Positions 43,228 through 51,132 of a stretch of 64,000 nucleotides of DNA are shown here, one piece after another. Source of the stretch: Pseudonocardia lacus (GTDB lineage Bacteria > Actinomycetota > Actinomycetes > Mycobacteriales > Pseudonocardiaceae); assembly GCF_018531445.1 (NCBI RefSeq), contig NZ_JAHDTH010000002.1, forward strand, positions 1 through 64,000, given 5' to 3'. The first letter of the stretch is position 1. Every line of letters begins with the position of its first letter. Position numbers and translations under genes: made by a program. Below the pieces are notes generated by a model. It saw only the letters and a list, made by a program, of their open reading frames with translations. It was not told the origin of the DNA and did no database searches.

Positions 43228-43292
43228 CCGTCGAGAACGAAGTTGTCGTGATCGACAGGCCTTGTTGATCACGACAACTTCGTTCTCAACGG
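43228..43292. repeat. 65-bp palindromic repeat, copy 3 (between glpK and glpD)
   Basis: Arms 43228-43255 and 43265-43292, loop CAGGCCTTG. Compared with copy 1 it has GATCGA for GATCAA at the loop end of the left arm and TCTCAACGG for TCTCGACGG in the right arm. It starts 20 bases after the glpK stop and ends 27 bases before the glpD ATG, so it could attenuate or stabilise the glpFK part of the mRNA. Confidence 0.95.
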
Positions 43293-43318
43293 TGTACCAC
43301 CGAAGAAGGGAACAGATC

Positions 43319-45028
43319 ATGCGATCGGTCGCGCTCTCCCCGCAGGCCCGCGAGGCCGCGTTGGAGGCGATGGGCTCGACCGAACTCGACGTGCTGGTCG
43401 TCGGTGGCGGTGTCGTGGGCAGCGGAGCCGCCCTCGACGCCGCCACCCGCGGCCTGAGCGTCGGGCTCGTCGAGGCGAGGGACTTCGCCTCCGGGACGTC
43501 GAGCAGGTCGAGCAAGCTCATCCACGGCGGTCTGCGCTACCTGGAGATGCTGGACTTCCGGCTGGTCGCCGAGGCCCTGCAGGAACGCGGGCTGCTCATC
43601 CAGACCCTCGCGCCGCACCTCGTGCGGCCCGTGCCGTTCATCTACCCGCTCAAGCACCGCGGGTGGGAGCGGCTCTACGCCGGAGCGGGCGTCGCCCTCT
43701 ACGACACCCTCGGCCTGCTGTCCGGCCGTTCCCGCGGCGTGCCCCACCACAAGCACCTCACCCGCACCGGCGCCCGCCGGATCGTGCCGTCGCTGCGCAA
43801 GGACGCACTGGTCGGCGCCCTGCAGTACTACGACGCGCAGGTCGACGACGCCCGCCACACGATGTTCCTCGCCCGCACGGCCGCCGCCTACGGCGCGCAC
43901 GTGGCGTCGCGGGCGCGGGTCGTCGGGCTGCTGCGCGAGGGCGAGCGCGTCACCGGCGCCAAGGTCCACGACCTGGAGTCCGACCGCACCTTCGACGTGC
44001 GCGCCAAGCAGGTCATCAACGCCACCGGCGTGTGGACCGACGAGACCCAGGGCCTGGTCGGCGAACGCGGCCAGTTCAAGGTCCGCGCCAGCAAGGGCAT
44101 CCACCTGGTCGTCCCGCGCGACCGGATCCGCGGCGACTCCGGGCTGATCCTGCGCACCGAGAAGTCGGTGCTGTTCGTCATCCCGTGGGGCCGGCACTGG
44201 ATCATCGGCACCACCGACACCGACTGGGAGCTGGGCAAGGCCCACCCCGCGGCCAGCGCGGCCGACATCGACTACCTGCTCGACCACGTCAACGCGGTGC
44301 TGGAGGTCCCGCTCACCCACGAGGACGTGGAGGGCGTCTACGCGGGGCTGCGCCCGCTGCTGTCCGGCGAGTCGGAGTCGACCTCGAAGCTCTCCCGCGA
44401 GCACGCCGTGGCGCACACCGTGCCGGGGCTGGTCGTGGTGGCCGGCGGCAAGTACACGACCTACCGGGTCATGGCCAAGGACGCCGTCGACGCCGCGGTG
44501 CACGCCCTGGACGTCAAGGTGCCCCCGTCGGTGACCGACAAGGTGCCGCTGCTGGGCGCCGAGGGCTTCGACGCCATGAAGAACGCCCGCTACCAGCTGG
44601 CCCACCGCTACGGGCTGCACGTGGCCCGCATCGAGCACCTGCTCGGGCGCTACGGCTCGCTGGTCGACGAGGTCCTCGAACTCGTCAAGGACGACCCGAC
44701 GCTCGGCGAACCGCTCGCCGGCGCGGGCGACTACCTGCGCGCCGAGGTCGTCTACGCGGCCGCGTCCGAGGGCGCCCGGCACCTGGACGACGTCCTGGCC
44801 CGGCGCACCCGGATCTCGATCGAGACCTTCGACCGCGGCCTGGGCGCCGTGGAGGAGGCGGCCCGGCTGGTCGCCCCCGTGCTGGGGTGGAGCGAGGAGC
44901 AGGTCGAGCGGGAGGTCGAGCACTACCGCAAGCGGGTCGAGGCCGAGCGGGAGAGCCAGAAGATGCCCGACGACGAGACCGCCGACACCGCCCGGATGGG
45001 CGCGCCGGAGATCGTCCCGGTGCGCTGA
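43319..45028 (+). CDS. glpD: Aerobic glycerol-3-phosphate dehydrogenase
   Basis: 569 aa. FAD Rossmann motif 'VLVVGGGVVGSGAALDAATR', 'DFASGTSSRSSKLIHGGLRY', 'VINATGVWTDETQ', 'SKGIHLVVPRDRI', and 'YAGLRPLLSGESESTSKLSR' are GlpD blocks. It oxidises G3P to DHAP and passes electrons to quinone at the membrane. AAGGGA precedes the ATG. The last codons (MGAPEIVPVR) belong to a 34-bp segment repeated downstream at 46541-46574. Confidence 0.96.
   Translation: MRSVALSPQAREAALEAMGSTELDVLVVGGGVVGSGAALDAATRGLSVGLVEARDFASGTSSRSSKLIHGGLRYLEMLDFRLVAEALQERGLLIQTLAPHLVRPVPFIYPLKHRGWERLYAGAGVALYDTLGLLSGRSRGVPHHKHLTRTGARRIVPSLRKDALVGALQYYDAQVDDARHTMFLARTAAAYGAHVASRARVVGLLREGERVTGAKVHDLESDRTFDVRAKQVINATGVWTDETQGLVGERGQFKVRASKGIHLVVPRDRIRGDSGLILRTEKSVLFVIPWGRHWIIGTTDTDWELGKAHPAASAADIDYLLDHVNAVLEVPLTHEDVEGVYAGLRPLLSGESESTSKLSREHAVAHTVPGLVVVAGGKYTTYRVMAKDAVDAAVHALDVKVPPSVTDKVPLLGAEGFDAMKNARYQLAHRYGLHVARIEHLLGRYGSLVDEVLELVKDDPTLGEPLAGAGDYLRAEVVYAAASEGARHLDDVLARRTRISIETFDRGLGAVEEAARLVAPVLGWSEEQVEREVEHYRKRVEAERESQKMPDDETADTARMGAPEIVPVR
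44991..45024 (+). repeat. 34-bp direct repeat, left copy (glpD 3' end)
   Basis: CCCGGATGGGCGCGCCGGAG followed by ATCGTCCCGGTGCG; 32 of 34 bases match the copy at 46541-46574, exactly 1550 bases away. It ends one base before the last bases of the glpD stop region. Confidence 0.9.
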
Positions 45029-45042
45029 GCACGAGCCGCCGC

Positions 45043-45252
45043 TCAGGACGGGTGTCCTGGGCGGTGGCCCGGGGTCGCGGCCGCGAGCCGGGCGAACTCG
45101 GTGAGCGCGCACGGCCATCGCGGGGGCAGCGACACCTGGCTCGTGCAGCCGCGGCAGCGGCCGTCCGGCCCGGGGACGTGGGTGTCGAGCAGGCGGGTGA
45201 GCACGCGTGGCCAGCCGGCGACGATCCGGGCGGCTTCGGTCAGGTCGGTCAT
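45043..45252 (-). CDS. Small CxxC hypothetical protein divergent from the XRE gene
   Basis: 69 aa from ATG 45252. 'EAARIVAGWPRVLTRLLDTH', 'VPGPDGRCRGCTSQVSLPPR', 'WPCALTEFARLA'. One CxxC motif (CRGC) and a further Cys. I know similar short proteins near XRE/DUF397 genes of Pseudonocardiaceae, without function. Together with the XRE gene it flanks the 14-bp tandem repeats. Confidence 0.6.
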   Translation of the reverse strand: MTDLTEAARIVAGWPRVLTRLLDTHVPGPDGRCRGCTSQVSLPPRWPCALTEFARLAAATPGHRPGHPS

Positions 45253-45312
45253 GGCGCCAGACCCTTTGCGGTGCCGCTCCGCGCCGGATCGTGCTGCGCG
45301 GAAGTTCCGCGC

Positions 45313-45368
45313 CGCACGTTCCCCGTCGCACATTCCCCGTCGCACATTCCCCGTCGCACATTCCCTCT
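45313..45368 (+). repeat. Four 14-bp tandem repeats in a divergent promoter
   Basis: Units CGCACGTTCCCCGT (45313-45326), CGCACATTCCCCGT twice (45327-45354) and CGCACATTCCCTCT (45355-45368). They fill the space between the CxxC gene start and the XRE start. The 14-bp period, near 1.3 helical turns, with no spacers argues for an iterated binding site and not a CRISPR. Confidence 0.85.
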
Positions 45369-45421
45369 GCCATCATGCCGCCACTGAGAGTGACGGTGGT
45401 CGAGCGCGGCGGGGGGACGGC

Positions 45422-46270
45422 ATGGGCGGGCGCAACGGGTCGCAGGTGCGGCGGCGGGTGCTGGCCCGCGAGCTGCGCGGGCTGCGCGAGGAGGCCGGGC
45501 TGACCCTGGAGGACGCCGCGGCCCGGCTGGACCTCGCCCCGAGCACGCTGAGCCGCACCGAGAGCGGGCAGCAGCAGATCAGCGTGCACGTGGTCAAGAG
45601 CATGCTCGACGTCTACCGCGCCGACGACCGCTGGGACGAGCTGCTGCGGCTGGCCCGGGCCAGCCGGCAGCGGGGCTGGTGGCAGGCGTTCGGCCGTGGC
45701 GAGCGAACCCACTTGATCGGGCTGGAGACCGAGGCGAGCCGAGTTCGCGAGTTCACCGCCGCCTACCTGCCGGGGCTGCTGCAGACCGCTGATTACGCCC
45801 GCGCGCTCTTCGTGTCCGGGCTCGTGTGGAGCTCCGGTGAAGCCCTGGAGAACGCGGTGGCGATGCGGATGATCCGCCAGGAACGGCTCGTCGATCCGGA
45901 CGAGCCGCTGCACCTGGAGGCCATCATCGACGAGACCGCGCTACACCGGCCGATCGGTGGCGCCGCCGTGCACAGGGCCCAGTTGACCCATCTTCTGCAG
46001 GCGATCGAGCTGCCTACTGTCACAGTGCAGGTACTGCCGGCGACAGTCGGTGCGCACCCGGCACTCGGCTTGCCCTTCAGCCTGCTCAGCTTCGGCGACC
46101 TGGGAGAACCCGACATCGCCTACGTCGAGCACGCCCTCGGCGCGGTGATCATGGACAAGACACCGGACGTCGAGCGGGCTAGCCTCTACTTCGACCGGCT
46201 GCGGACCGAGGCCGCGGGCTTGGCCGACTCGGCCGCCCTCCTGCGCAAAGCACTCGAACGCATCGGCTGA
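45422..46270 (+). CDS. XRE-family regulator with DUF5753 domain
   Basis: 282 aa. HTH: 'RRVLARELRGLREEAGLTLE', 'DAAARLDLAPSTLSRTESGQ'. C-terminal DUF5753: 'FTAAYLPGLLQTADYARALF', 'LEAIIDETALHRPIGGAAVH', 'HLLQAIELPTVTVQVLPATV'. It pairs with the DUF397 protein 3 bases downstream, the standard bldB/abaA-like actinobacterial XRE/DUF397 unit thought to control development or to behave like a toxin-antitoxin pair. Confidence 0.93.
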   Translation: MGGRNGSQVRRRVLARELRGLREEAGLTLEDAAARLDLAPSTLSRTESGQQQISVHVVKSMLDVYRADDRWDELLRLARASRQRGWWQAFGRGERTHLIGLETEASRVREFTAAYLPGLLQTADYARALFVSGLVWSSGEALENAVAMRMIRQERLVDPDEPLHLEAIIDETALHRPIGGAAVHRAQLTHLLQAIELPTVTVQVLPATVGAHPALGLPFSLLSFGDLGEPDIAYVEHALGAVIMDKTPDVERASLYFDRLRTEAAGLADSAALLRKALERIG

Positions 46271-46273
46271 TCG

Positions 46274-46492
46274 ATGACGAAGGGACCACGGATGACCTCC
46301 GGCCTCGACTGGTTCAAGAGCAGCTTCAGCGATGGCAACGAGGGCAGCTGCGTCGAGGTGGCGTTCCTGCCCACCGATGGGGTGGCCCTGCGCGACACCA
46401 AGGACCGCACCCGCGCCGTCCAGCGCCACACCACCGCCGCCTGGGCCGCCTTCCTCACCGCCACCCGCGCCGGCGAGTTCGACCGCCGCTGA
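46274..46492 (+). CDS. DUF397-domain protein
   Basis: 72 aa. 'LDWFKSSFSDGNEGSCVEVA', 'GVALRDTKDR' and 'AWAAFLTATRAGEFDR' are the full DUF397 signature. Partner of the XRE regulator upstream; an ATG at 46292 (MTSGLDW) is an alternative start. Members of this family associate with XRE proteins and with BldB-like control. Confidence 0.95.
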   Translation: MTKGPRMTSGLDWFKSSFSDGNEGSCVEVAFLPTDGVALRDTKDRTRAVQRHTTAAWAAFLTATRAGEFDRR

Positions 46493-46540
46493 CGCTCTCC
46501 GGTCGGCCTCAGGGTCCCGCTGGAGGTTCGCCCCGCCCAC

Positions 46541-46574
46541 CCCGGATGGGCGCACCGGAGATCGTCCCCGTGCG
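46541..46574 (+). repeat. 34-bp direct repeat, right copy
   Basis: CCCGGATGGGCGCACCGGAG then ATCGTCCCCGTGCG; differs from the glpD-end copy only at 46554 (A for G) and 46569 (C for G). It lies 18 bases before the next ATG and outside any coding frame in use. Confidence 0.9.
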
Positions 46575-46592
46575 GTGGCTACCGTCCGGCCC

Positions 46593-47249
46593 ATGCGGTC
46601 CGCCGACTCGCCATGGGCATGGGTCCAGGAGTTCTACCCGCTCGGGTTCCGGTTCTCGTTCTTCGAGGGCCGGAGCCCGGGCGACGTGCTCACCACCTTC
46701 GACGTCGACGCGGCGACGGCCGAGCCGATGACCTTCCACGACGCCGGCGCCGCGTTCTTCGACCAGCCGAACGTCTACCGGGTCGGCGAGGCCGACGGGT
46801 GGGGGTTCGCGTTCGAGGAGTTCGGCGGCGACCACGACGCGCAGCTGCGCGCGCTCTCGACCGGCGGCCGAGCGGTGTCGGTGTTCCGGGTCGAGTCCGG
46901 GCTGACCGGCTTCCGCCACTTCCGCGACGGTGCGTCGACGTGCTCGTTCGATCCGCTGGAACCGTCGCGCCGCATCGGCCCGGATGCCGACCGCTTCCTG
47001 GCGGCCATGCGCCGTGTCGCGCTCGACCCGGACGTGCCGGTCGACCTCGACCACGTCTCCCCCGCCGTCGCCGCCCTCGACCTGGTGACGGAGCTGTCCG
47101 GGGTGCGGCTGGACGCCGCAGTCGCACGGGGACCGCTGCTCACCGGACAGGCCGAGCCCGAGCTGTCGTGGATGGGCGACGACGAGCCCGACTGGCCACC
47201 GGTCGTCGCCGGGGTGCCGTTCCCCGGACCGGGCAGCACCCCCGGCTGA
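46593..47249 (+). CDS. Hypothetical protein (DUF6461-like?)
   Basis: 218 aa. 'WAWVQEFYPLGFRFSFFEGR', 'PGDVLTTFDVD', 'VGEADGWGFAFEEFGGDHDA', 'LSTGGRAVSVFRVESGLTGF', 'FRHFRDGASTCSFDPLEPSR'. The order of elements recalls DUF6461 proteins, but I am not sure. The ATG lies 18 bases beyond the right copy of the 34-bp repeat. No membrane segments. Confidence 0.6.
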   Translation: MRSADSPWAWVQEFYPLGFRFSFFEGRSPGDVLTTFDVDAATAEPMTFHDAGAAFFDQPNVYRVGEADGWGFAFEEFGGDHDAQLRALSTGGRAVSVFRVESGLTGFRHFRDGASTCSFDPLEPSRRIGPDADRFLAAMRRVALDPDVPVDLDHVSPAVAALDLVTELSGVRLDAAVARGPLLTGQAEPELSWMGDDEPDWPPVVAGVPFPGPGSTPG

Positions 47250-47277
47250 CCGCCCTCGCAGGGGCTAGCGTCGAGAT

Positions 47278-48276
47278 GTGAGCACGCTGATCGGCATCGA
47301 CGACATCCGGGCGGCCGCGGAGAACACCGCGGCGCACGTCCTGCGCACCCCGACCCTGCCCAGCCCCGGCCTGACCGCGCACCTGGGCGTCCCCGTGACG
47401 CTGAAGCTGGAGCTGCTGCAGCGCACCGGGTCGTTCAAGCCGCGCGCGTCGGTGCACAAGCTGCTGTCGCTGACCGACGAGGAACGCGCCGCCGGGGTCG
47501 CCACGGTCAGCGGCGGCAACCACGGCACCGCGCTGGCCGACGTGGCCGGCTCGCTGGGGATCGCGGCCACCGTCGTGATGGCCGAGTCGGCGCCGGAGCG
47601 GTCGAAGGCGGCCGTGCGCGCGGCCGGCGCCGACCTGCGCCTCACCCCCGACATGGACGGCGCGTTCGCCCTGCTCGACGAGCTGGTGGCCGGCGGCAGG
47701 ACCCTCGTGCACCCCTTCGACGACCCGCTCGTGCTCGCCGGACACGGCACGGTGGGCCTGGAGTTCGCCACCGACGCCCCCGACGTCACCGACGTGCTGG
47801 TCAGCGTGGGTGGCGGCGCGTTCATCTCCGGTGTGGCGACGGCCTTCCGCGCGCTGCGGCCGGAGGTGCGGGTGTGGGGCGTGGAGACCGAGGGCGCCGA
47901 CGCGATGACCCAGGCCCTCGCTGCGAAGGCCCCGGTCCCGGTGCGGCTGTCCTCCATCGCCAGCACGCTGAGCGCCCCGCACGTCTCGCAGCTGACCCTC
48001 GACCACGTGACCGAGCTGGTCGAGGACGTCCTGGTGGTGCCGGACGCGGACGCCGTGCGCGGGGTGCTGACGCTGGCCGAGCAGGCCAAGGTGTGGACCG
48101 AGCCGGCCGCGGGCTGCCTGGTGCCGGCGGCGCTGCGGGTGCTGGAGCGGGTCGGCCCGGACGCGCGACTGGGCCTGGTCATCTGCGGCGGGAACGTCAC
48201 GTCCTCGGACGTCGCGGCGTGGGTGCGGCGCTTCGACGCCACCCCGTTCCCGCCCCGGGTGCCCGTGGAGGTGTAA
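47278..48276 (+). CDS. PLP-dependent threonine/serine dehydratase-like enzyme
   Basis: 332 aa, GTG start. PLP Lys54 in 'LQRTGSFKPRAS'; 'VATVSGGNHGTALADVAGSL' (S-GN-G loop); glycine loop 'LVSVGGGAFISGVATAFRAL'; C-terminal 'LVICGGNVT'. The family covers threonine dehydratase, serine racemase and threo-3-hydroxyaspartate dehydratase; without an ACT domain it is the catabolic or racemase-like type. Exact substrate not decided. Confidence 0.9.
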   Translation: MSTLIGIDDIRAAAENTAAHVLRTPTLPSPGLTAHLGVPVTLKLELLQRTGSFKPRASVHKLLSLTDEERAAGVATVSGGNHGTALADVAGSLGIAATVVMAESAPERSKAAVRAAGADLRLTPDMDGAFALLDELVAGGRTLVHPFDDPLVLAGHGTVGLEFATDAPDVTDVLVSVGGGAFISGVATAFRALRPEVRVWGVETEGADAMTQALAAKAPVPVRLSSIASTLSAPHVSQLTLDHVTELVEDVLVVPDADAVRGVLTLAEQAKVWTEPAAGCLVPAALRVLERVGPDARLGLVICGGNVTSSDVAAWVRRFDATPFPPRVPVEV

Positions 48277-48334
48277 CTCTCCGCCTGTGGATAACTTCGG
48301 ACGGTTGTCGGGGGATCCTGTCAGAGTCGGTGCC

Positions 48335-48913
48335 ATGACAGCGATGACATTCACCTCGGCGGCCCCGCTCACCGCAGCCGAGTTCCTCGCCCTTCCCGAG
48401 AACACCGACATCCGCCTGGAACTGCAGGACGGGGCGTTCGTGGTGAAGCCGCGCCCGACGCTCCGACATCAGAAGTGCATGGCCGAGCTGTTCGTCCAGC
48501 TGGACCGGCAGTCGGCCGGGCCGGCGGTCGTGTTCGGCGTGGACGTCGACCTGCAGCTCGTCCCTTCCGATCAACCCGGCACCGTGCGCACGCCGGACAT
48601 CGTCGTGCTGACCGCCGCCGGGTTCGAACGGGTCCGCGACGGGACCGAACCGATCCGGGCGTCGGACCTGGTGCTGGTGGGCGAGATCCGCGAGCCGGGT
48701 TCCCACCGCACGGACTCGGTGGTCAAACGCGCCGAGTACGCCGCCGCCGGCATCGGCCACTACTGGATCATCGATCCGCACGAGGGGCCCGACTTGACCG
48801 CTTACCACCTGGGCGATGGACCGGAGTACGAAGACGCCGAGTCGACGAGGGACGTCTACGACACCGACGACCCGTTCCCGGTCCGCATCGACCTGGCGCA
48901 GCTGGTGCCGTGA
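48335..48913 (+). CDS. Uma2-family (DUF820) putative endonuclease, copy 1
   Basis: 192 aa. 'LTAAEFLALPENTDIRLELQ', 'DGAFVVKPRPTLRHQ', 'QPGTVRTPDIVVLT', 'VVKRAEYAAAGIGHYWIIDP'. PD-(D/E)XK-like fold, with the usual 'E-I-x-S-P-x-S' stretch changed to 'EIREPGS', so the catalytic acid is kept but the loop is not canonical. Tandem paralogue of the next gene. Confidence 0.88.
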   Translation: MTAMTFTSAAPLTAAEFLALPENTDIRLELQDGAFVVKPRPTLRHQKCMAELFVQLDRQSAGPAVVFGVDVDLQLVPSDQPGTVRTPDIVVLTAAGFERVRDGTEPIRASDLVLVGEIREPGSHRTDSVVKRAEYAAAGIGHYWIIDPHEGPDLTAYHLGDGPEYEDAESTRDVYDTDDPFPVRIDLAQLVP

Positions 48914-48974
48914 TCCCCGATGCGCCGCAGTCAGCCCCGGCCGTCCGCCGCCGAGACCTGCCACACTCGTCGCC

Positions 48975-49568
48975 ATGACCGCCCTTCCGCAGCCGAAGGC
49001 GTCGTACCTCACGGTCGCCGACTACCTCGCTCTCCCGGAGGACTCCGAGTCCCGGATCGAACTCCAGGAAGGCAACCTCGTGATGGCGCCGCGGGCGATG
49101 CCTGAGCACCAGGCGTCGGGGTTCCAGCTCGGCTTCCAGCTCCAGCCGTCGCTGCCGACCGACCTCTGGATCGCGCCGGACGTCGACGTCAACCTGGAGC
49201 TCGTGCCGGACGACCAGCCGGCGACGGTACGGGCACCGGACGTGGCGATCGTCCAGCTGACCGCGATGCAGCGCGTGCGACGAGAGCGAGGGATGCTCCG
49301 GGCATCGGAGGTGGTCCTGGCCGTCGAGATCATCTCACCCAGCTCGCGGCGGACCGACTCGGTGTTCAAGCACTCCGAATACGCCGATGCCGGCATCGGC
49401 CACTACTGGGTCATCGATCTCGACGACGGTTTCAGCCTCACCGCCTATCACCTTGGGGGCGAGTTCGGCTATGTCGGCGCGGAACCGGTGAAGGGGGTGT
49501 TCGAGACCGACACCCCCTTCCCGGCCCGCGTCGACCTGACGCGACTCCTCCCGGACGGGGAGCGCTAG
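48975..49568 (+). CDS. Uma2-family (DUF820) putative endonuclease, copy 2
   Basis: 197 aa. 'LTVADYLALPEDSESRIELQ', 'EGNLVMAPRAMPEHQ', 'VRAPDVAIVQL', 'AVEIISPSSRRTDSVFKHSE', 'YADAGIGHYWVIDLDD' give the complete Uma2/DUF820 motif set, including VEIISPSS. Function in the cell unknown; these multiply in actinobacteria and cyanobacteria. Its end overlaps the convergent gnd stop by 4 bases. Confidence 0.92.
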   Translation: MTALPQPKASYLTVADYLALPEDSESRIELQEGNLVMAPRAMPEHQASGFQLGFQLQPSLPTDLWIAPDVDVNLELVPDDQPATVRAPDVAIVQLTAMQRVRRERGMLRASEVVLAVEIISPSSRRTDSVFKHSEYADAGIGHYWVIDLDDGFSLTAYHLGGEFGYVGAEPVKGVFETDTPFPARVDLTRLLPDGER

Positions 49569-51025
49569 GCGTCCGTGCGGACCTCGGTGCCGTCCTGGCT
49601 CCACCGGGTGTGGTAGCTGCCCTCGGCATCGGTGCGCCTGTAGGTGTGCGCGCCGAAGAAGTCGCGCAGGCCCTGGATCAGGTTGGCCGGCACCCGCTCG
49701 CGGCGGTAGGCGTCGTAGTAGCTCAGTGAGCTGGCGAACGCCGGCACCGGCACGCCCTGCTCGGTCGCCGTGATCACCACTCGCCGCCAGGCGTCCTGCG
49801 CGTTCGCCACGGCCTCGGTGAAGTAGGGCACCATCAGCAGGTTCTCGACGTCGCCGTGCTCGGCGTAGGCCTCGGTGATCCGGTTGAGGAACTGCGCGCG
49901 GATGATGCAGCCACCGCGCCAGATGGTGGCCATGGCGCCGAGGTCGAGGTCCCAGCCGTTGGCCTTGGAGGCGGCACGCATCTGCGCGAAGCCCTGGGCG
50001 TAGGCCACGACCTTGCTCGCGTAGAGGGCCTGGCGGATGTCGTCGACCAGGTCCTGGCGGTTCTCCGCGGCGCTCGGATTGGGGCCCGAGAGCACCTTGG
50101 AGGCGGCCTTGCGCTCGGCGCTCAGGGCCGAGAGGCCGCGGGCGAACACGGCCTCGGTGATGCCGGTGAGCGGCACGCCGAGGCCGAGCGCGTCGACCGC
50201 GGTCCAGGTGCCGGTGCCCTTCTGCTGGGCCTCGTCGACGATCACGTCGACGAGCGGGCCGCCGGTCTTCTCGTCGGTCTTGGCCAGCACCTTCGCGGTG
50301 ATCTCGATCAGGAAGGACTCCAGGTCGCCGGAGTTCCACTCCTCGAAGATCCGCGCGATGGCCGGCGCGTCCAGCCCGGCGACGTGGGTGAGCAGGTCGT
50401 AGGCCTCGGCGATGAGCTGGATGTCGGCGTACTCGATGCCGTTGTGCACCATCTTCACGTAGTGCCCGGCACCGTCGGGGCCGACGTGCACGCAGCACGG
50501 GGTGCCGTCGACGACGGCGGCGATGCTGGTGAGGATCTCCTCGACCTCGGCGTAGGCGGCCGGGTCGCCGCCGGGCATGATGCTCGGCCCGAGCAGCGCG
50601 CCCTCCTCGCCGCCGGACACGCCGACGCCCATGAACCGCAGGCCGCGCTCGGCGCACGCGGCGGTGCGCCGCTTGGTGTCGTCGAAGTGGGAGTTGCCGG
50701 CGTCGATGATGATGTCGCCCTCGTCGAGCAGCGGCGCGAGCTCCTCGATCACCGCGTCCACCGGGGCCCCGGCCTTGACCATCACGATGATCCGGCGGGG
50801 GCGCTCCAGCGCGGCCACGAAGTCCTCGAGGGACTCGGCGGGGGTGAACGCACCCTCGTCGCCGTAGGCCTCCATGAACTCCTTGGTGCGGGTGGAGGTG
50901 CGGTTGTGCACCGCCACCGGGGTGCCCCGGCGGGCGATGTTGCGGGCCAGGTTGGCCCCCATCACGGCCAGCCCGCTGACCCCGATCCGGCTGGTGGCAC
51001 CAGTGGACCCTGCAGACGCTGTCAT
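49565..51025 (-). CDS. gndA: 6-phosphogluconate dehydrogenase, decarboxylating
   Basis: 486 aa, long (E. coli-type) form. NADP fold 'GVSGLAVMGANLARNIARRG', 'IIDAGNSHFDDTKRR', substrate loop 'GVGVSGGEEGALLGPSIMPG', catalytic 'DGAGHYVKMVHNGIEYADIQ', C-terminal 'DFFGAHTYRRTDAEGSYHTR'. Converts 6-phosphogluconate to ribulose 5-phosphate with NADPH and CO2. Confidence 0.97.
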   Translation of the reverse strand: MTASAGSTGATSRIGVSGLAVMGANLARNIARRGTPVAVHNRTSTRTKEFMEAYGDEGAFTPAESLEDFVAALERPRRIIVMVKAGAPVDAVIEELAPLLDEGDIIIDAGNSHFDDTKRRTAACAERGLRFMGVGVSGGEEGALLGPSIMPGGDPAAYAEVEEILTSIAAVVDGTPCCVHVGPDGAGHYVKMVHNGIEYADIQLIAEAYDLLTHVAGLDAPAIARIFEEWNSGDLESFLIEITAKVLAKTDEKTGGPLVDVIVDEAQQKGTGTWTAVDALGLGVPLTGITEAVFARGLSALSAERKAASKVLSGPNPSAAENRQDLVDDIRQALYASKVVAYAQGFAQMRAASKANGWDLDLGAMATIWRGGCIIRAQFLNRITEAYAEHGDVENLLMVPYFTEAVANAQDAWRRVVITATEQGVPVPAFASSLSYYDAYRRERVPANLIQGLRDFFGAHTYRRTDAEGSYHTRWSQDGTEVRTDA

Positions 51026-51132
51026 CGTTCTCCCTCGCAGAAGGCTCGGTACGCGCGACGGTACCGACTACCCCGTCAACACGGGGCGGGATCTCCCCCG
51101 GTTCGGCCGCTCCGGGGGAGATCCGCCACCGG

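Noticed and set aside
45313-45368. Short tandem repeats considered as a CRISPR array
   Set aside because: The 14-bp units abut with no spacers and no cas genes are near.
43286-45913. A very long open frame antisense to glpD
   Set aside because: It has the Arg/Gly/Pro-rich composition typical of empty frames in high-GC DNA and no recognisable domain; glpD is certain on the other strand.
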